64,000 bases of DNA. It comes from Paracoccus sp. (in: a-proteobacteria). GTDB lineage: Bacteria > Pseudomonadota > Alphaproteobacteria > Rhodobacterales > Rhodobacteraceae. Below the pieces are notes generated by a model. It searched no databases. It was not told the origin of the DNA and worked only from the letters and a program-made list of their open reading frames with translations. This document shows positions 16,746-28,590 of this stretch, one piece after another (positions within the stretch are counted from its first letter, which is position 1; the number at the start of each line of letters is the position of its first letter). The position numbers were made by a program, and so were the translations under genes. The DNA lies in the NCBI RefSeq assembly GCF_030538755.1, contig NZ_JAUNTJ010000010.1, positions 1 to 64,000 of the forward strand, in the 5' to 3' direction.

Positions 16746-17621
16746 TCAGATCAGCCCGGCATGGGCCATGGCGGCGTCGATCTGTTTGCGGGTTGCATCG
16801 GTCAGGCCGACCAGCGGCAGACGCACCCTTTCGTCGCACAGGCCAAGGCGTGACATGGCATATTTCGCGCCCACCAGCCCCGGTTCGACAAAGATGGCGA
16901 TGTGCAGCGGCATCAGCTTGTCCTGATATTCCAGCGCGGTTGCATAATCGCCGCGCAGCGTCGCTTGCTGAAATTCGGCGCAGAGCTTGGGCGCGACATT
17001 CGCCGTGACCGAGATGCAGCCGACACCGCCATGCGCGTTGAACCCCAGTGCAGTCGCATCCTCGCCCGAAAGCTGGATGAAGTCGGCCCCGCAGGTCATG
17101 CGCTGGCATGATACCCGCTCCAGCTTGCCGGTGGCGTCCTTGACGCCGACGATCCGTGGCAGGCGGGCCAGTTCGCCCATGGTTTCCGGTGTCATGTCGA
17201 TCACGGAACGGCCCGGAATATTGTAGATGATGATCGGAATATCCGCCGCTTCGTGCAGTTCGGTGTAATGCGCGATCAGCCCGGCCTGAGTCGGCTTGTT
17301 GTAATAGGGCGTCACCACCAGCGCGGCATCGGCACCCACCTCGGCGGCGAATTGCACCAGCCCGCGTCCTTCGCGCGTCGAGTTCGACCCGGCCCCCGCG
17401 ATCACCGGCACCCGGCCTGCAGAGACATCGACCACCACTTCGATCACTTTGCGGTGTTCGTCATGGGTCAGGGTCGGGCTTTCGCCGGTGGTGCCGACCG
17501 GCACGATGGCGTGGCTGCCTTGGTCTATATGCCACTCGACCAGCTTTTTCAGCGTGTCCAGATCCAGCTCGCCGTCCGGTGTGAACGGCGTGATGAGGGC
17601 AGGCATCGACCCTTTGAACAT
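16746..17621 (-). CDS. dapA: 4-hydroxy-tetrahydrodipicolinate synthase
   Basis: A 291-residue (beta/alpha)8 aldolase condensing pyruvate with aspartate semialdehyde, the first committed step to diaminopimelate and lysine. Active-site residues are all present: Thr44-Thr45 in [10 protein letters not shown], Tyr133 in IIYNIPGR, and the Schiff-base Lys161 in [14 protein letters not shown] lies before the ATG at 17621. It is divergent from the lytic transglycosylase gene, 112 bp apart. Confidence 0.97.
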   Translation of the reverse strand: MFKGSMPALITPFTPDGELDLDTLKKLVEWHIDQGSHAIVPVGTTGESPTLTHDEHRKVIEVVVDVSAGRVPVIAGAGSNSTREGRGLVQFAAEVGADAALVVTPYYNKPTQAGLIAHYTELHEAADIPIIIYNIPGRSVIDMTPETMGELARLPRIVGVKDATGKLERVSCQRMTCGADFIQLSGEDATALGFNAHGGVGCISVTANVAPKLCAEFQQATLRGDYATALEYQDKLMPLHIAIFVEPGLVGAKYAMSRLGLCDERVRLPLVGLTDATRKQIDAAMAHAGLI

Positions 17622-17733
17622 GACACGCTCCTGTGTGGTTTCGCGATGTGGTTTGTCTGGCTTAGCGCCGCTGGCCGGTCTTGCCAAGGATGTGTCTTGC
17701 TTATCTGCGCCATGGCCCGCACAACAGGCCGCA

Positions 17734-19884
17734 ATGAAACAGCCGTTCCAAAACCTGTCCCGCGCCGCCCTGCTGGCGTTTGGTATGATTGCCCCCGCAC
17801 AAGCCGAAAACGCGGGCGCGATGGCGCTGGCCCTGTCCGCCGCCGAGGCGCGCGACTGGACCACCGCCCGCGATGCCGCTGCGGCATCCGGCCCGCTGGC
17901 GGAAACCATTGTCGGCTGGCAGGCGCTGCGGTCGGGGCATGGCGAATTTGCCGATTATCTGGCCTTTGTGCGCCGCCATCCCGATTGGCCGGGGCTGGAT
18001 CTGTTGCGCCAGCGCGGTGATGCCAAGCTGCGCCCCGGTCTGCCCGCGGCCGATGTGATCGCCTGGCTGGATGGCCGCCCGCCGCAAACCCTGGCGGCCG
18101 AACAGGTGCTGCTGGCCGCGCTGCCCCCCGATCAGGCGGCGGCGGAACGCGCGCGGTTCTGGGCGCAGGCCGCGCTGTCGGTGGCGGATGCGGCGGCGTT
18201 TCTGGCCGCTTATCCCGATCTTGCCCCGCTGACCGGCGCGCGGATCGCCTATCTTCTGGATCAGCAGGAATGGGCCGCAGCCGAGGCCTCCTTGCCCCTG
18301 CTGCCCGAGGCCGACCGCGCGTTGCCCGCCGCGCGCATCGCCTTGCAGGCGGGGCGGCAAGGGGTGGACGATCTGATCCTTGCGCTGCCCGACGATCAGC
18401 GCGCCGACCCCGGCCTGACGCTGGATCGCTTTTTGTGGCGGGTGCGCAACCGCAATGCCGACGGTGCCCGCGCCCTGATGCTGGACGCATCCACCAGCGC
18501 CGAGGCTCTGCGCCGCCCCGAGCTGTGGGGATCGCGCCGGGCCGATTATGCGCGCGCGGCGATGCGGGCCGGCGACTGGCCGCTGGCCGAGCGGTTCGCG
18601 GCAAACCACTTTCTGCCGCAGGGCGACCGGAACTATGCCGATCTGGAATGGCTGGCTGGCTATGCCGCGTTAAGGCAGGGGGCCGCGGATCGGGCGCTGG
18701 ACCACTTCCTGCATCTGGAAACGCAGGTCGGCGCGGCGATCAGCACATCGCGCGCGCTGTATTGGCAGGCCCGCGCGCTGGATGATCTGGGCCGGTCGCG
18801 CGATGCGCAGGCCACCTTTGCCCGCGCGGCGCAATTCCCGGGCACCTATTACGGCCAGCTTGCGGTCGAACGCAGCGGCGCGGCCATGCCCGCCGGTTTC
18901 GCCGTCACCGGACCGGCCATCGACACGCTGCCCGACTGGCGCGGCAGCGATCTGCGCCGGGTTGAACCCTTTCGCGCCGCGCTGTGGTTGATCGCCACCG
19001 GCCGCCGGGACGAGGCGCAGCGGTTCCTGATCCACCTTGCCGCCACCGCCTCGCCGGATGACATCGCCCGCATGTCGCGCCTGATGTATGAAGCCGGTGC
19101 GCCCTGGTTCGGCCTGCGCCTGTCGAAACAGGCGGCCAGCAAGGGGGTGATCTTTCCGGCGGCGCATTTCCCGCTGACCGATCTGGCGGACAAGGATCTG
19201 GGCGTGCCCACCGAACTGGCGCTGTCCATCGCCCGTCAGGAAAGCGAGTTCAACCACCGCGTCGCCAGCCACGCCGGGGCGCAGGGGCTGATGCAGGTCA
19301 TGCCCGATACCGCCCGCGACATGGCGCGGCGCATAGGCGAACCCTATGACCTGTCCCGGCTGACCAGCGATCCGGCCTATAACGCCCGTCTGGGCGGGGC
19401 CTATCTGCGCGGGCTGCGCGACAGGTTCGGGGCCTCGGTCGCGCTGGTCGCTTCGGGCTATAACGCCGGGCCGGGGCGGCCTGCACGCTGGCTGGGCGAT
19501 TTCGGCGATCTGCGGCAGGGGGCCGATCCGGTGGATTGGGTCGAACTGATCCCCTTTGACGAAACCCGCAACTATGTGATGCGCGTGGCCGAGGCGCAGC
19601 CGATCTACCGCGCCCGCCTGTCGGGCAAGCCCGCGCCCATCGTGCCGACCTTTGACCTGACCGGCGGCGGGATCATGCCACCCCCGCCGCTGCGGCTGAC
19701 GCTGGCCATGTCGCGCCCGCCAGTGGCCAAACCCTTTATCGGCCCGCAACTGCCGCCCGACTGGCGCCCGCCCGTAACACCGCAGGATGTGATCTGGCCT
19801 GAAACGGCGGCCGGGCTGGTGCCGCCCGGAACAGGCAGCGCCTCGCTCAGCTTTGGCGGCGCTGCCGGGTCCGCCACAAGGTGA
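17734..19884 (+). CDS. Lytic murein transglycosylase (Slt70-like)
   Basis: A 716-residue periplasmic enzyme cleaving peptidoglycan glycans to anhydromuropeptides. A signal peptide covers about 1-24 (ending APAQA). A long superhelical TPR-like region, as in Slt70, runs to about 490. The SLT domain carries the catalytic Glu in [25 protein letters not shown] near 502, then [15 protein letters not shown] Pro-rich tail of 80 or so residues follows. The start is chosen for the signal peptide; the frame is open to 17449. Its last 38 bp overlap the tail of the convergent EamA gene. Confidence 0.92.
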   Translation: MKQPFQNLSRAALLAFGMIAPAQAENAGAMALALSAAEARDWTTARDAAAASGPLAETIVGWQALRSGHGEFADYLAFVRRHPDWPGLDLLRQRGDAKLRPGLPAADVIAWLDGRPPQTLAAEQVLLAALPPDQAAAERARFWAQAALSVADAAAFLAAYPDLAPLTGARIAYLLDQQEWAAAEASLPLLPEADRALPAARIALQAGRQGVDDLILALPDDQRADPGLTLDRFLWRVRNRNADGARALMLDASTSAEALRRPELWGSRRADYARAAMRAGDWPLAERFAANHFLPQGDRNYADLEWLAGYAALRQGAADRALDHFLHLETQVGAAISTSRALYWQARALDDLGRSRDAQATFARAAQFPGTYYGQLAVERSGAAMPAGFAVTGPAIDTLPDWRGSDLRRVEPFRAALWLIATGRRDEAQRFLIHLAATASPDDIARMSRLMYEAGAPWFGLRLSKQAASKGVIFPAAHFPLTDLADKDLGVPTELALSIARQESEFNHRVASHAGAQGLMQVMPDTARDMARRIGEPYDLSRLTSDPAYNARLGGAYLRGLRDRFGASVALVASGYNAGPGRPARWLGDFGDLRQGADPVDWVELIPFDETRNYVMRVAEAQPIYRARLSGKPAPIVPTFDLTGGGIMPPPPLRLTLAMSRPPVAKPFIGPQLPPDWRPPVTPQDVIWPETAAGLVPPGTGSASLSFGGAAGSATR

Positions 19885-20773
19885 ACAGCCCGGCGGCCAC
19901 CACGATGGCCGCGCCGATCACCACATTCAGCCGCAGCGTTTCGCCAAAGATCAGCACGCCGATAAAGCTGACCCAGACAAGCTGCGTATAGGCAAAGGGT
20001 TGCAGCGCCGAGGCCTCGGCCAGCTCATAGGCTTTTATCAGCATGAAATGCGATGAAATCGCCGTCACGCACAGCAGGGCCATCCAGATCCAGTCGCCCG
20101 GCGCCAGCCAGACCCATTCGCGCAGCCCGACAAAGGTGATCGCAACCGCCCCGGCAATCCCGGTCCAGAAAAAGCTGACCACCGCCGGATCGTCACGGGC
20201 CACCAGCCGCGTCAGCAGGCCGTAAACCGCAAACATCACCGCCGCGATCAGGGGCAGGGCGGCAGCCGGGGCAAACACCGTCCCGCCAGGGTTCAGCACG
20301 ATCAGAATGCCGACAAAGCCCACGCCGATGGCCAGCCACCGCCGCCAGCCGACCTTCTCGCCCAGAAAAGGCCCCGACAGCGCCGCCACCAGCAGCGGAT
20401 ACACGGTAAACACGGCGTGGGTCTCGACCAGCCCCAGCCGCACAAAGGATTCGACCATCACCACGACTTCCGCGACCAGCAGAACGCCGCGAAAGATCTG
20501 CGTCACCGGCCGCTTTGACCGGATCGCCCGGCGCAACCCGCCCGGCTGGCGCGACACCAGCCAGATCACGAACAGCGCAAACACCCAGAACCGCAGCATC
20601 ACGATCAGCACAGGGGGATAGTCGCCCGCCAATTGCCGCGATAACCCGTCCTGCATCGCAAAGATCAGACTGGTCGCGCACATCAGCACGATGCCCAATC
20701 CCGTGCGATCCCGTATCGGAGCCGCAGGGGGCGGCACGGCGGTCTGCGGCAGAGGCGTGGTCTTGTCGGGCAT
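19847..20773 (-). CDS. EamA/DMT family transporter
   Basis: A 308-residue inner-membrane permease with about ten transmembrane helices and two EamA repeats (roughly 30-165 and 175-300; the second ends with YTQLVWVSFIGVLIFGETL). Substrate unknown; drug/metabolite transporters of this subgroup often export amino acids or cofactors. AAGAGG precedes the ATG at 20773. The 3' end overlaps the lytic transglycosylase gene by 38 bp, which leaves no room for a terminator between the two. Confidence 0.88.
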   Translation of the reverse strand: MPDKTTPLPQTAVPPPAAPIRDRTGLGIVLMCATSLIFAMQDGLSRQLAGDYPPVLIVMLRFWVFALFVIWLVSRQPGGLRRAIRSKRPVTQIFRGVLLVAEVVVMVESFVRLGLVETHAVFTVYPLLVAALSGPFLGEKVGWRRWLAIGVGFVGILIVLNPGGTVFAPAAALPLIAAVMFAVYGLLTRLVARDDPAVVSFFWTGIAGAVAITFVGLREWVWLAPGDWIWMALLCVTAISSHFMLIKAYELAEASALQPFAYTQLVWVSFIGVLIFGETLRLNVVIGAAIVVAAGLFTLWRTRQRRQS

Positions 20774-20946
20774 GGCGGCCTCTTGGCAGGTCAAAATCTG
20801 TGCGTGACGCAAACCATCGGCCCAAGCCGCCGCAGAATCAAGGCGCGGAAACGGACAAATCCGGGATAACCGCCCGCCCCCCGCACAATATAAAAACAGC
20901 CCGGCAAAACCCGCGCCGGACCCGATCTGCGCCTTGAACCAGACAG

Positions 20947-21004
20947 GCGCATCTTTGGTCGTCAAATATCCCACAGGGGGTCCGGGGGATGTGAAATCCC
21001 CCGG
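20947..21004 (-). terminator. ilvC 3'-end hairpin plus GGATATTT-type repeat element (copy A)
   Basis: Reading leftward from the ilvC stop: CCGGGGGAT and ATCCCCCGG form a 9-bp stem (21004-20982), followed by CCCCCTGTGGGATATTT and then GACGACCAAAGATGCGC. The same tail follows hairpins at 47824-47879 and 60466-60535. It probably terminates ilvC transcription. Confidence 0.7.
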
Positions 21005-21016
21005 CCTTCGGGCGGG

Positions 21017-22108
<1,092 letters not shown>

Positions 22109-22155
22109 TCACGGATTATGCGTAACTATCGTCGAATTCATGCCGCTATTTGGAG

Positions 22156-22167
22156 TTTTTCGAAAAA
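22156..22167. promoter_or_regulatory. 12-bp palindrome TTTTTCGAAAAA before the first Lrp gene
   Basis: A perfect AT-rich palindrome between ilvC and the first Lrp gene, only 3 bp before the proposed ATG. Lrp-type proteins bind AT-rich palindromes, so it is a candidate autoregulatory site; an unused alternative is that it merely lies in the leader of the TTG start at 22150. Confidence 0.35.
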
Positions 22168-22170
22168 ATC

Positions 22171-22626
22171 ATGCCTGATGCCACGGACCGCCGGATTCTG
22201 CGCCAGCTTTTGGCCGACCCCGATCTGCCTAATCCCGAACTGGCGCGCCGTGCCGGGGTGACGGCCGCCAGCCTGTGGCGGCGGCTGGAACGGCTGCGCG
22301 AAACCGGCGTCTTGCAGGGGGTCGAAGCGCGGATCGACTGGCGCGCCCTGGGGTGGGAGGTCGAGGTCAGCTTGCGCTTTACACTCGATAAAACCAACCC
22401 GCGCGCCTTTGACGAATTTCTGGCCGCCGCGCGCGAGGTGCCCGAGGTCACGGAAATCCAGACTTTTCTGGGCAGCGTGGATATTCGCCTGTCGGTGATT
22501 GCGCGCGATATGGCGCATTGGCAGCAGATCTATCGCGACCGAATCCTGACCTTGCCGCATGTGTCCGACAGCGATGCGCTGATGCTGGTGTCCACCATCA
22601 AGAACAGCGGAGCCTTGCCGCTATGA
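22171..22626 (+). CDS. Lrp/AsnC family transcriptional regulator (first of tandem pair)
   Basis: A 151-residue feast/famine regulator. An N-terminal winged helix (DRRILRQLLADPDLPNPELARRAGVTAASLWRRLERL) occupies 5-45 and an AsnC ligand-binding RAM domain the rest. The ATG at 22171 gives the usual N-terminus; a TTG at 22150 is a possible longer start. Its stop overlaps the next gene's start (ATGA). The position between ilvC and leuA makes branched-chain amino acid control likely, by inference only. Confidence 0.87.
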   Translation: MPDATDRRILRQLLADPDLPNPELARRAGVTAASLWRRLERLRETGVLQGVEARIDWRALGWEVEVSLRFTLDKTNPRAFDEFLAAAREVPEVTEIQTFLGSVDIRLSVIARDMAHWQQIYRDRILTLPHVSDSDALMLVSTIKNSGALPL

Positions 22627-23081
22627 CAGCCGATGACACCGATCTGGCGATCCTGCGCCTGCTGGCGGCGGATGCGACGCAAAGCGCGGCGGATATTGGC
22701 CGCGCGGTCGGCATCGGCCAGCCGGCGGCCTGGCGGCGTATCCGGCGGCTGACCGATGCCGGCGTGATCCGGGGGCGGCGCGTGGTGCTGGACAGCGCCG
22801 CGCTGGGGTTCGGGGTGACGGTGTTTCTGGGCATCCGGCTGGCCACCAAGGGCCGCACCAGTCTGGAAGATTTCGAACGCGCCGTCACCGCCATCCCCGA
22901 GGTGCAGCTGGTTCAGCATGTTCTGGGCCAGTTCGATTACCGTCTGCGCATCACCGCCCGCGATATTTCCGACTTTGAACGCATCCTGCGCCGGCGGATC
23001 ATGACCTTGCCGGGGGTGGGGCAGGTCGAGGCCAATGTCATGCTGTCCGAGGAGCGCCGGCCCGGACCTTTGGGGGGGTAG
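22623..23081 (+). CDS. Lrp/AsnC family transcriptional regulator (second of tandem pair)
   Basis: A 152-residue paralogue of the preceding gene: winged helix DTDLAILRLLAADATQSAADIGRAVG at 5-30, recognition helix QPAAWRRIRRL, and a RAM domain ending in GVGQVEANVMLSEERR. It overlaps the first gene by 4 bp (ATGA), so the two are translated together, and the products may form mixed oligomers. The 34-bp repeat begins 10 bp after its stop. Confidence 0.88.
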   Translation: MTADDTDLAILRLLAADATQSAADIGRAVGIGQPAAWRRIRRLTDAGVIRGRRVVLDSAALGFGVTVFLGIRLATKGRTSLEDFERAVTAIPEVQLVQHVLGQFDYRLRITARDISDFERILRRRIMTLPGVGQVEANVMLSEERRPGPLGG

Positions 23082-23091
23082 GCGGGGTCGT

Positions 23092-23125
23092 GCCCCAAGG
23101 TGCGTATTTGGGCAAACAGGAAGCC
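23092..23125 (+). repeat. 34-bp dispersed intergenic repeat, copy 4
   Basis: Full length, with G at the variable position after GTATTT. It lies 10 bp after the stop of the second Lrp gene on the same strand, upstream of the leuA leader. Confidence 0.9.
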
Positions 23126-23180
23126 ATGGTCCGGGTTGCGGCGGCGTGTGCGGAATATGTGCCGGGTGATATTTTTCCTC

Positions 23181-23209
23181 TTTTCATCGCGGTTTGGGGG
23201 CGGCATAGT
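23181..23209 (+). promoter_or_regulatory. Weak candidate promoter for the leuA leader
   Basis: TTTTCA (23181-23186), 17-bp spacer, CATAGT (23204-23209). The predicted start, about 23216, falls on the leader-peptide ATG at 23217, which would make the leader mRNA leaderless, as is known for trpL of Sinorhizobium. Match to consensus is modest. Confidence 0.35.
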
Positions 23210-23216
23210 TCGCGGC

Positions 23217-23315
23217 ATGACCCGGACCCGACATATCATTGTTCAGACAGGGGCGCATTCCTGCGCGCCCGTTGCCGTGAACCTCCGTGGTCTGCTGCTG
23301 CTTACGCTGCGCTGA
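23217..23315 (+). CDS. leuA leader peptide (attenuator)
   Basis: A 32-codon reading frame upstream of leuA. The last ten codons read Leu-Arg-Gly-Leu-Leu-Leu-Leu-Thr-Leu-Arg, with six Leu codons (CTC, CTG x3, CTT, CTG), and the TGA stop is inside the left arm of the hairpin at 23312-23340. This is the classic layout of ribosome-mediated attenuation: ribosome stalling at Leu codons under leucine shortage changes downstream RNA pairing. No ribosome binding site is visible; the message may be leaderless. The peptide has no other recognisable function. Confidence 0.78.
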   Translation: MTRTRHIIVQTGAHSCAPVAVNLRGLLLLTLR

Positions 23316-23340
23316 GCGGGTCCGCCGGGCCGCCGCTCAG
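23312..23340 (+). terminator. Attenuator hairpin before leuA
   Basis: CTGAGCGG and CCGCTCAG form a perfect 8-bp stem around a GC-rich 13-base loop that overlaps the leader-peptide stop. It is followed by TCAGGTTGGT, without a T-run, so it may act by Rho-like termination or by pausing. leuA starts 48 bp after it. Confidence 0.6.
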
Positions 23341-23387
23341 TCAGGTTGGTGCCCGGTTTCCCCGAGAACTCAGCGAAAGACAGCGTT

Positions 23388-24953
23388 ATGACCGACAAGA
23401 ACCGCGTTTACATCTTTGACACCACCCTGCGCGATGGCGAACAGTCGCCGGGTGCCACCATGTCCCATGCCGAAAAGCTGGAAATCGCCCAGATGCTGGA
23501 TGATATGGGCGTCGATATTATCGAGGCCGGTTTCCCCATCGCATCCGAGGGCGATTTTGCCGCCGTGTCCGAGATTGCCCGGCAGGCGCAGAACAGTGTC
23601 ATCTGCGGGCTGGCGCGGGCGCAACTGCCTGACATCGACCGCTGCTGGGAGGCGGTGAAGCACGCCCGTCGCCCGCGCATTCACACCTTTATCGGCACCT
23701 CGCCCCTGCATCGGGCGATTCCGAATCTGGATATGGACCAGATGGCCGAGCGGATCGAGCAGACCGTGACCCATGCCCGCAACCTGTGCGACAATGTGCA
23801 GTGGTCGCCGATGGATGCGACCCGGACCGAACATGATTACCTGTGCCGCGTGGTGGAAATTGCCATCCGCTGTGGCGCGACGACGATCAATATTCCCGAC
23901 ACCGTGGGCTATACCGCGCCGCGCGAATCCGCCGATCTGATCCGTATGTTGCTGGAGCGGGTGCCGGGGGCGGATAACATCATCTTTGCCACCCATTGCC
24001 ACAACGATCTGGGCATGGCGACGGCCAATGCCTTGGCGGCGGTCGAGGCGGGGGCGCGGCAGATCGAATGCACCATCAACGGTCTGGGCGAACGCGCGGG
24101 CAATACTGCGCTGGAAGAAGTCGTCATGGCGCTGAAGGTTCGCCACGACATCATGCCCTTTGATACCGGCATCGACACGACGAAAATCATGGGGATCAGC
24201 CGCCGCGTGGCGCAGGTCTCGGGCTTTCCGGTGCAGTTCAACAAGGCGATCGTCGGCAAGAATGCGTTCCTGCATGAATCCGGCATCCATCAGGATGGCG
24301 TGCTGAAGAATGTCGAGACCTTTGAAATCATGCGCCCCGAGGATATTGGCCTGACTGCCGCCAATATCGCCATGGGCAAGCACTCGGGCCGCGCCGCGCT
24401 GCGGTCCAAGCTGGCCGAGCTGGGCTTTGACGTGGGCGACAATCAGCTGAAGGATGTGTTTGTCCGCTTTAAGGCGCTGGCCGACCGCAAGAAGGAAATC
24501 TTTGACGAAGACCTAATCGCGCTGATGCAGGACAGCGCCGCGAATACCGGCGACGATCATTTGCAGGTCAAGCATCTGCGCGTGGTCTGCGGCGGCGGGG
24601 AACCGGCACTGGCCAGCCTGTCGATGGCCGTGGATGGCGAGGAAAAGACCGTCGAGATGCACGGCGACGGGCCGGTGGATGCGGCCTTTAACTGCGTCAA
24701 TGCGTTGTTCCCGCACAAGGCGGTTCTGCAACTGTATCAGGTCCATGCCGTGACCGAGGGCACGGATGCGCAGGCCACCGTTTCCGTCCGGCTGGAGGAA
24801 GACGGCCGGATCGCCACCGGGCAGGCGGCGGATACCGATACGATTCTGGCCAGCGTCAAGGCTTATGCCGGGGCGCTGAACCGGCTGATCGTGCGCCGTG
24901 CCATGACCGGGCCGGATGCGGATGCGAAACAGATCAGCATGTATTCGCATTGA
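23388..24953 (+). CDS. leuA: 2-isopropylmalate synthase
   Basis: A 521-residue type 1 isopropylmalate synthase that condenses acetyl-CoA with 2-ketoisovalerate, committing carbon to leucine. The catalytic HMGL-like barrel opens with [16 protein letters not shown] at about 9-24 and includes the metal motif [15 protein letters not shown] near 203. The C-terminal LeuA allosteric domain, from about 390, binds leucine for feedback inhibition. GAAAGA precedes the ATG at 23388. Transcription is probably controlled by the leader peptide upstream. Confidence 0.96.
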   Translation: MTDKNRVYIFDTTLRDGEQSPGATMSHAEKLEIAQMLDDMGVDIIEAGFPIASEGDFAAVSEIARQAQNSVICGLARAQLPDIDRCWEAVKHARRPRIHTFIGTSPLHRAIPNLDMDQMAERIEQTVTHARNLCDNVQWSPMDATRTEHDYLCRVVEIAIRCGATTINIPDTVGYTAPRESADLIRMLLERVPGADNIIFATHCHNDLGMATANALAAVEAGARQIECTINGLGERAGNTALEEVVMALKVRHDIMPFDTGIDTTKIMGISRRVAQVSGFPVQFNKAIVGKNAFLHESGIHQDGVLKNVETFEIMRPEDIGLTAANIAMGKHSGRAALRSKLAELGFDVGDNQLKDVFVRFKALADRKKEIFDEDLIALMQDSAANTGDDHLQVKHLRVVCGGGEPALASLSMAVDGEEKTVEMHGDGPVDAAFNCVNALFPHKAVLQLYQVHAVTEGTDAQATVSVRLEEDGRIATGQAADTDTILASVKAYAGALNRLIVRRAMTGPDADAKQISMYSH

Positions 24954-24961
24954 GGGATGTG

Positions 24962-24987
24962 CCGGGGGCGTCTGGTGACGGCCCCGG
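24962..24987 (+). terminator. leuA terminator-like hairpin
   Basis: CCGGGG-G-CGTC pairs with GACG-G-CCCCGG around TGGT, with one internal mismatch, then TTTCAC. It ends 5 bp before the stop codon of the convergent glycosyltransferase gene. Confidence 0.5.
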
Positions 24988-24992
24988 TTTCA

Positions 24993-25832
24993 CTATGCCC
25001 AATGGGCGGGGCGCAGGCTTTCCAGGTCGATCCCGGCAAGATAGGGGAAATGCCGGTTCAGGCTGGCGTCAAAGGCCGTGCGGTCCAGCCGGGTCAGATG
25101 GGGTGGCAATTTGTTCAGATCCAGCGCGCGCGAATCTGACGGCCAGCGCAGCAGCAGGGTGGCCGGGGCATCATGCACGATCAGGCTGGTCATCAGTTGA
25201 CCGACGCGGAAATGCGGGCGGGTAAAGATGCTGAGCCGCGGGTTGGCCACGCGCATCGCCAGCCCGCCGCCCAGAAAGGGCAGGTTCATCGCCAGCAAGG
25301 TCGTGGGCTGGCCCGGATACAGCGCCACGTTCAGCCCGAGGGCAAAGCTGATGGCGTATTGGCTGATCCCTGCCAGCCGCCGGGCGTTCGCGCGCAGGCG
25401 GATGATATAATCGGCGGCCAATGCGTCGTCGTCATCCAGCCGGAACTGCACCAGATCGCCGCCGCTGGCCTTGTGCAGCTCCAGCAGGGTGGGGCGCAGC
25501 GCGTCGCTCAGATCGGTTTCGTCTGTCACCAGCAGGTGAATTTCGTCATGCCCGTCGCACAGGTCGCGCAGCCGGCTCAGCCAGTGGCCGGGCATCCGGG
25601 CCGAGGTGACGATCAGGAACACGAACCCCGGCTGTTGTTGCGCCAGAACCGAGGGCAGGCAGATGGTCTCAAAGGCGTGAAACCGCGCGGCCATGCGGTC
25701 ATCGGCATAAAGATTGGCGGCGGCGCCGGTCAGAAACGCCTCGGTCCGTTCGGGGCGGCCGCGAAAAGCCGCGAAATCCGACTGTCCCAGAAAGGAAAAC
25801 CGGCAGATGCCAAGGATGACAGGGTGGGGCAT
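24993..25832 (-). CDS. Putative rhamnosyl/glycosyltransferase
   Basis: A 279-residue cytosolic enzyme resembling the 'putative rhamnosyl transferase' family. It begins HPVILGICRFSFLGQSDF, includes RFHAFETICLPSVLAQQQPGFVFLIVTS (a GT-A-like strand-helix unit) and a metal-binding-type run FRLDDDDALAADYI near 145. The sugar donor and acceptor are unknown. GAGG precedes the ATG at 25832; the open frame continues to 25973 without support. Confidence 0.78.
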   Translation of the reverse strand: MPHPVILGICRFSFLGQSDFAAFRGRPERTEAFLTGAAANLYADDRMAARFHAFETICLPSVLAQQQPGFVFLIVTSARMPGHWLSRLRDLCDGHDEIHLLVTDETDLSDALRPTLLELHKASGGDLVQFRLDDDDALAADYIIRLRANARRLAGISQYAISFALGLNVALYPGQPTTLLAMNLPFLGGGLAMRVANPRLSIFTRPHFRVGQLMTSLIVHDAPATLLLRWPSDSRALDLNKLPPHLTRLDRTAFDASLNRHFPYLAGIDLESLRPAHWA

Positions 25833-25927
25833 ATGGACCTCGGGTGCGGCTAATCGGGTTGCTGCTGGGTAACGGCGGCACCTGCTGCGGTCAACAGATG
25901 GCGAAACCCCGCCCGTTACACGCTTAA

Positions 25928-27103
<1,176 letters not shown>

Positions 27104-27116
27104 CGGGCGACGCGCC

Positions 27117-28058
27117 GTGGCAGCCAGAGGGCCGGACTATATCACGCCGCTGCGGCGGGTGCTGATCGCCCTGCTGGCGCTGGTTCTGCTGACCATGTTC
27201 CTGTTCTGGCGCATCGACAGCCCGCGCGCCGAACGGGCGCGGGTGGCGCTGATCGACCGTTTCGTGCCCTCGTTCGAATGGGCGCTGGTGCCTGTGACCC
27301 GGCTTAGCCAGATGGTTGCGGGTTTTCAGTCGTATTCGCGGCTTTATGAACAGAATCAGGAACTTCGCCGCGAATTGCAGCGGATGACGGCGTGGAAGGA
27401 AGCCGCCGTTCAGCTAGAGCAGGAAAACGCCAAGCTGTTGGCGCAGAACAATGTGCGGATTGATCCGGCGCTGACCTCGGTCACGGGAATGGTGACAGTG
27501 GACAGCGGCACGGCCTTTCGTCAGTCGCTGTTGCTGAATGTCGGCGCGCGTGACGGGATCGTGGACGGTTGGGCCACGATGGACGGGCTGGGGCTGGTCG
27601 GGCGCATTTCCGGCGTGGGCGAACGCACCAGCCGCGTTCTGTTGCTGACCGATCCCAGCAGCCGGGTGCCGGTGACGATCCAGCCCTCGGGGCAGCACGC
27701 GCTGCTGAGCGGCGATAACACGCCGCGCCCGGTGCTGGATTTCATCGAGGGGCCGGAAAACGTCCGCCCCGGCGACCGGGTTGTGACCTCTGGCGATGGC
27801 GGGGTGTTTCCGCCGGGCCTGCTGGTCGGGCAGGTGGCGCAAGGGGCCGACCGGCGGATGCGGTTAAGCATGGCGGCGGATTACGGGCGGCTTGAATTTC
27901 TGCGCGTCGTCCGCAGCCAGCCGGGCGAGGTTCTGCCCGACAACGGATCGCTGATTACCCAAGGCGTCGTGCCCTCGGCGCCCGAACAGGACATCGACCT
28001 GATGCCCGGCTTTAACGGCGCGTCACCCGCCGCCCCCGCGGATGCGGCAGATGATTGA
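27117..28058 (+). CDS. mreC: Rod-shape-determining protein MreC
   Basis: A 313-residue bitopic inner-membrane protein linking MreB to the PBP2-RodA synthase. A transmembrane helix covers about 14-36, followed by a coiled coil at about 75-110 (YEQNQELRRELQRM...QLEQENAKLLAQN) and the periplasmic beta domain with the family segments TDPSSRVPV and PGDRVVTSGDGGVFPPGL. The start is a GTG at 27117, 13 bp after mreB; no ATG fits. The C-terminal end overlaps mreD. Confidence 0.94.
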   Translation: MAARGPDYITPLRRVLIALLALVLLTMFLFWRIDSPRAERARVALIDRFVPSFEWALVPVTRLSQMVAGFQSYSRLYEQNQELRRELQRMTAWKEAAVQLEQENAKLLAQNNVRIDPALTSVTGMVTVDSGTAFRQSLLLNVGARDGIVDGWATMDGLGLVGRISGVGERTSRVLLLTDPSSRVPVTIQPSGQHALLSGDNTPRPVLDFIEGPENVRPGDRVVTSGDGGVFPPGLLVGQVAQGADRRMRLSMAADYGRLEFLRVVRSQPGEVLPDNGSLITQGVVPSAPEQDIDLMPGFNGASPAAPADAADD

Positions 28059-28590
28059 GGGCGCGCGCGGGCGGATGCTGGCGGGCACCGGCCTGTTCTG
28101 CATCTGTATCCTCGGGCTGCTGTTCATGCGCCTTTTGCCGCTGAACGGCGGGCTGGTCAGTTGGCCCGGTCCCGATCTGGGCCTGTGCCTGACCTTTGCC
28201 TGGCTGCTGCGCCGCCCCGCGCAGGTGCCCGCGCTGCTGATCGCGGCGCTGTTTCTGCTGGAAGACGTGATGCTGTATCGCCCCATCGGCCTGTGGGCGC
28301 TGATCGTGCTGCTGGGGTCTGAATCAGCACGCTTGCGTGAACACCGTTGGCGCGAGCATCCCTTCATGGTTGAATGGTTGCGCGTGTCGATCCTGATCGG
28401 GCTGATGATGCTGGGGTATCGCATCGCGCAGGTGCTGGTTCTGCTGCCGGTTCCGGCTTTGGGGCAGGTGATGCTGCAATATATCGCAACCGTAGCGGCC
28501 TATCCGCTGGTGGTTGTCGTGGCGCGCTGGACCCTCGGCCTGCGCCGCGTCAGCCCGGCGGATGCCGACAAACTTGGGTGGTCGAGGTGA
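28042..28590 (+). CDS. mreD: Rod-shape-determining protein MreD
   Basis: A 182-residue integral membrane protein with five or six hydrophobic segments, of the MreD family (LLPLNGGLVSWPGPDLGLCLTFAWLLRRP is typical). It is part of the elongasome; its exact role is unsettled. Starts at 28042 or 28051 (both ATG, neither with a clear ribosome binding site) overlap the mreC end by 17 or 8 bp, so translation depends on mreC. Its stop overlaps the GTG of mrdA (GTGA). Confidence 0.88.
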   Translation: MRQMIEGARGRMLAGTGLFCICILGLLFMRLLPLNGGLVSWPGPDLGLCLTFAWLLRRPAQVPALLIAALFLLEDVMLYRPIGLWALIVLLGSESARLREHRWREHPFMVEWLRVSILIGLMMLGYRIAQVLVLLPVPALGQVMLQYIATVAAYPLVVVVARWTLGLRRVSPADADKLGWSR

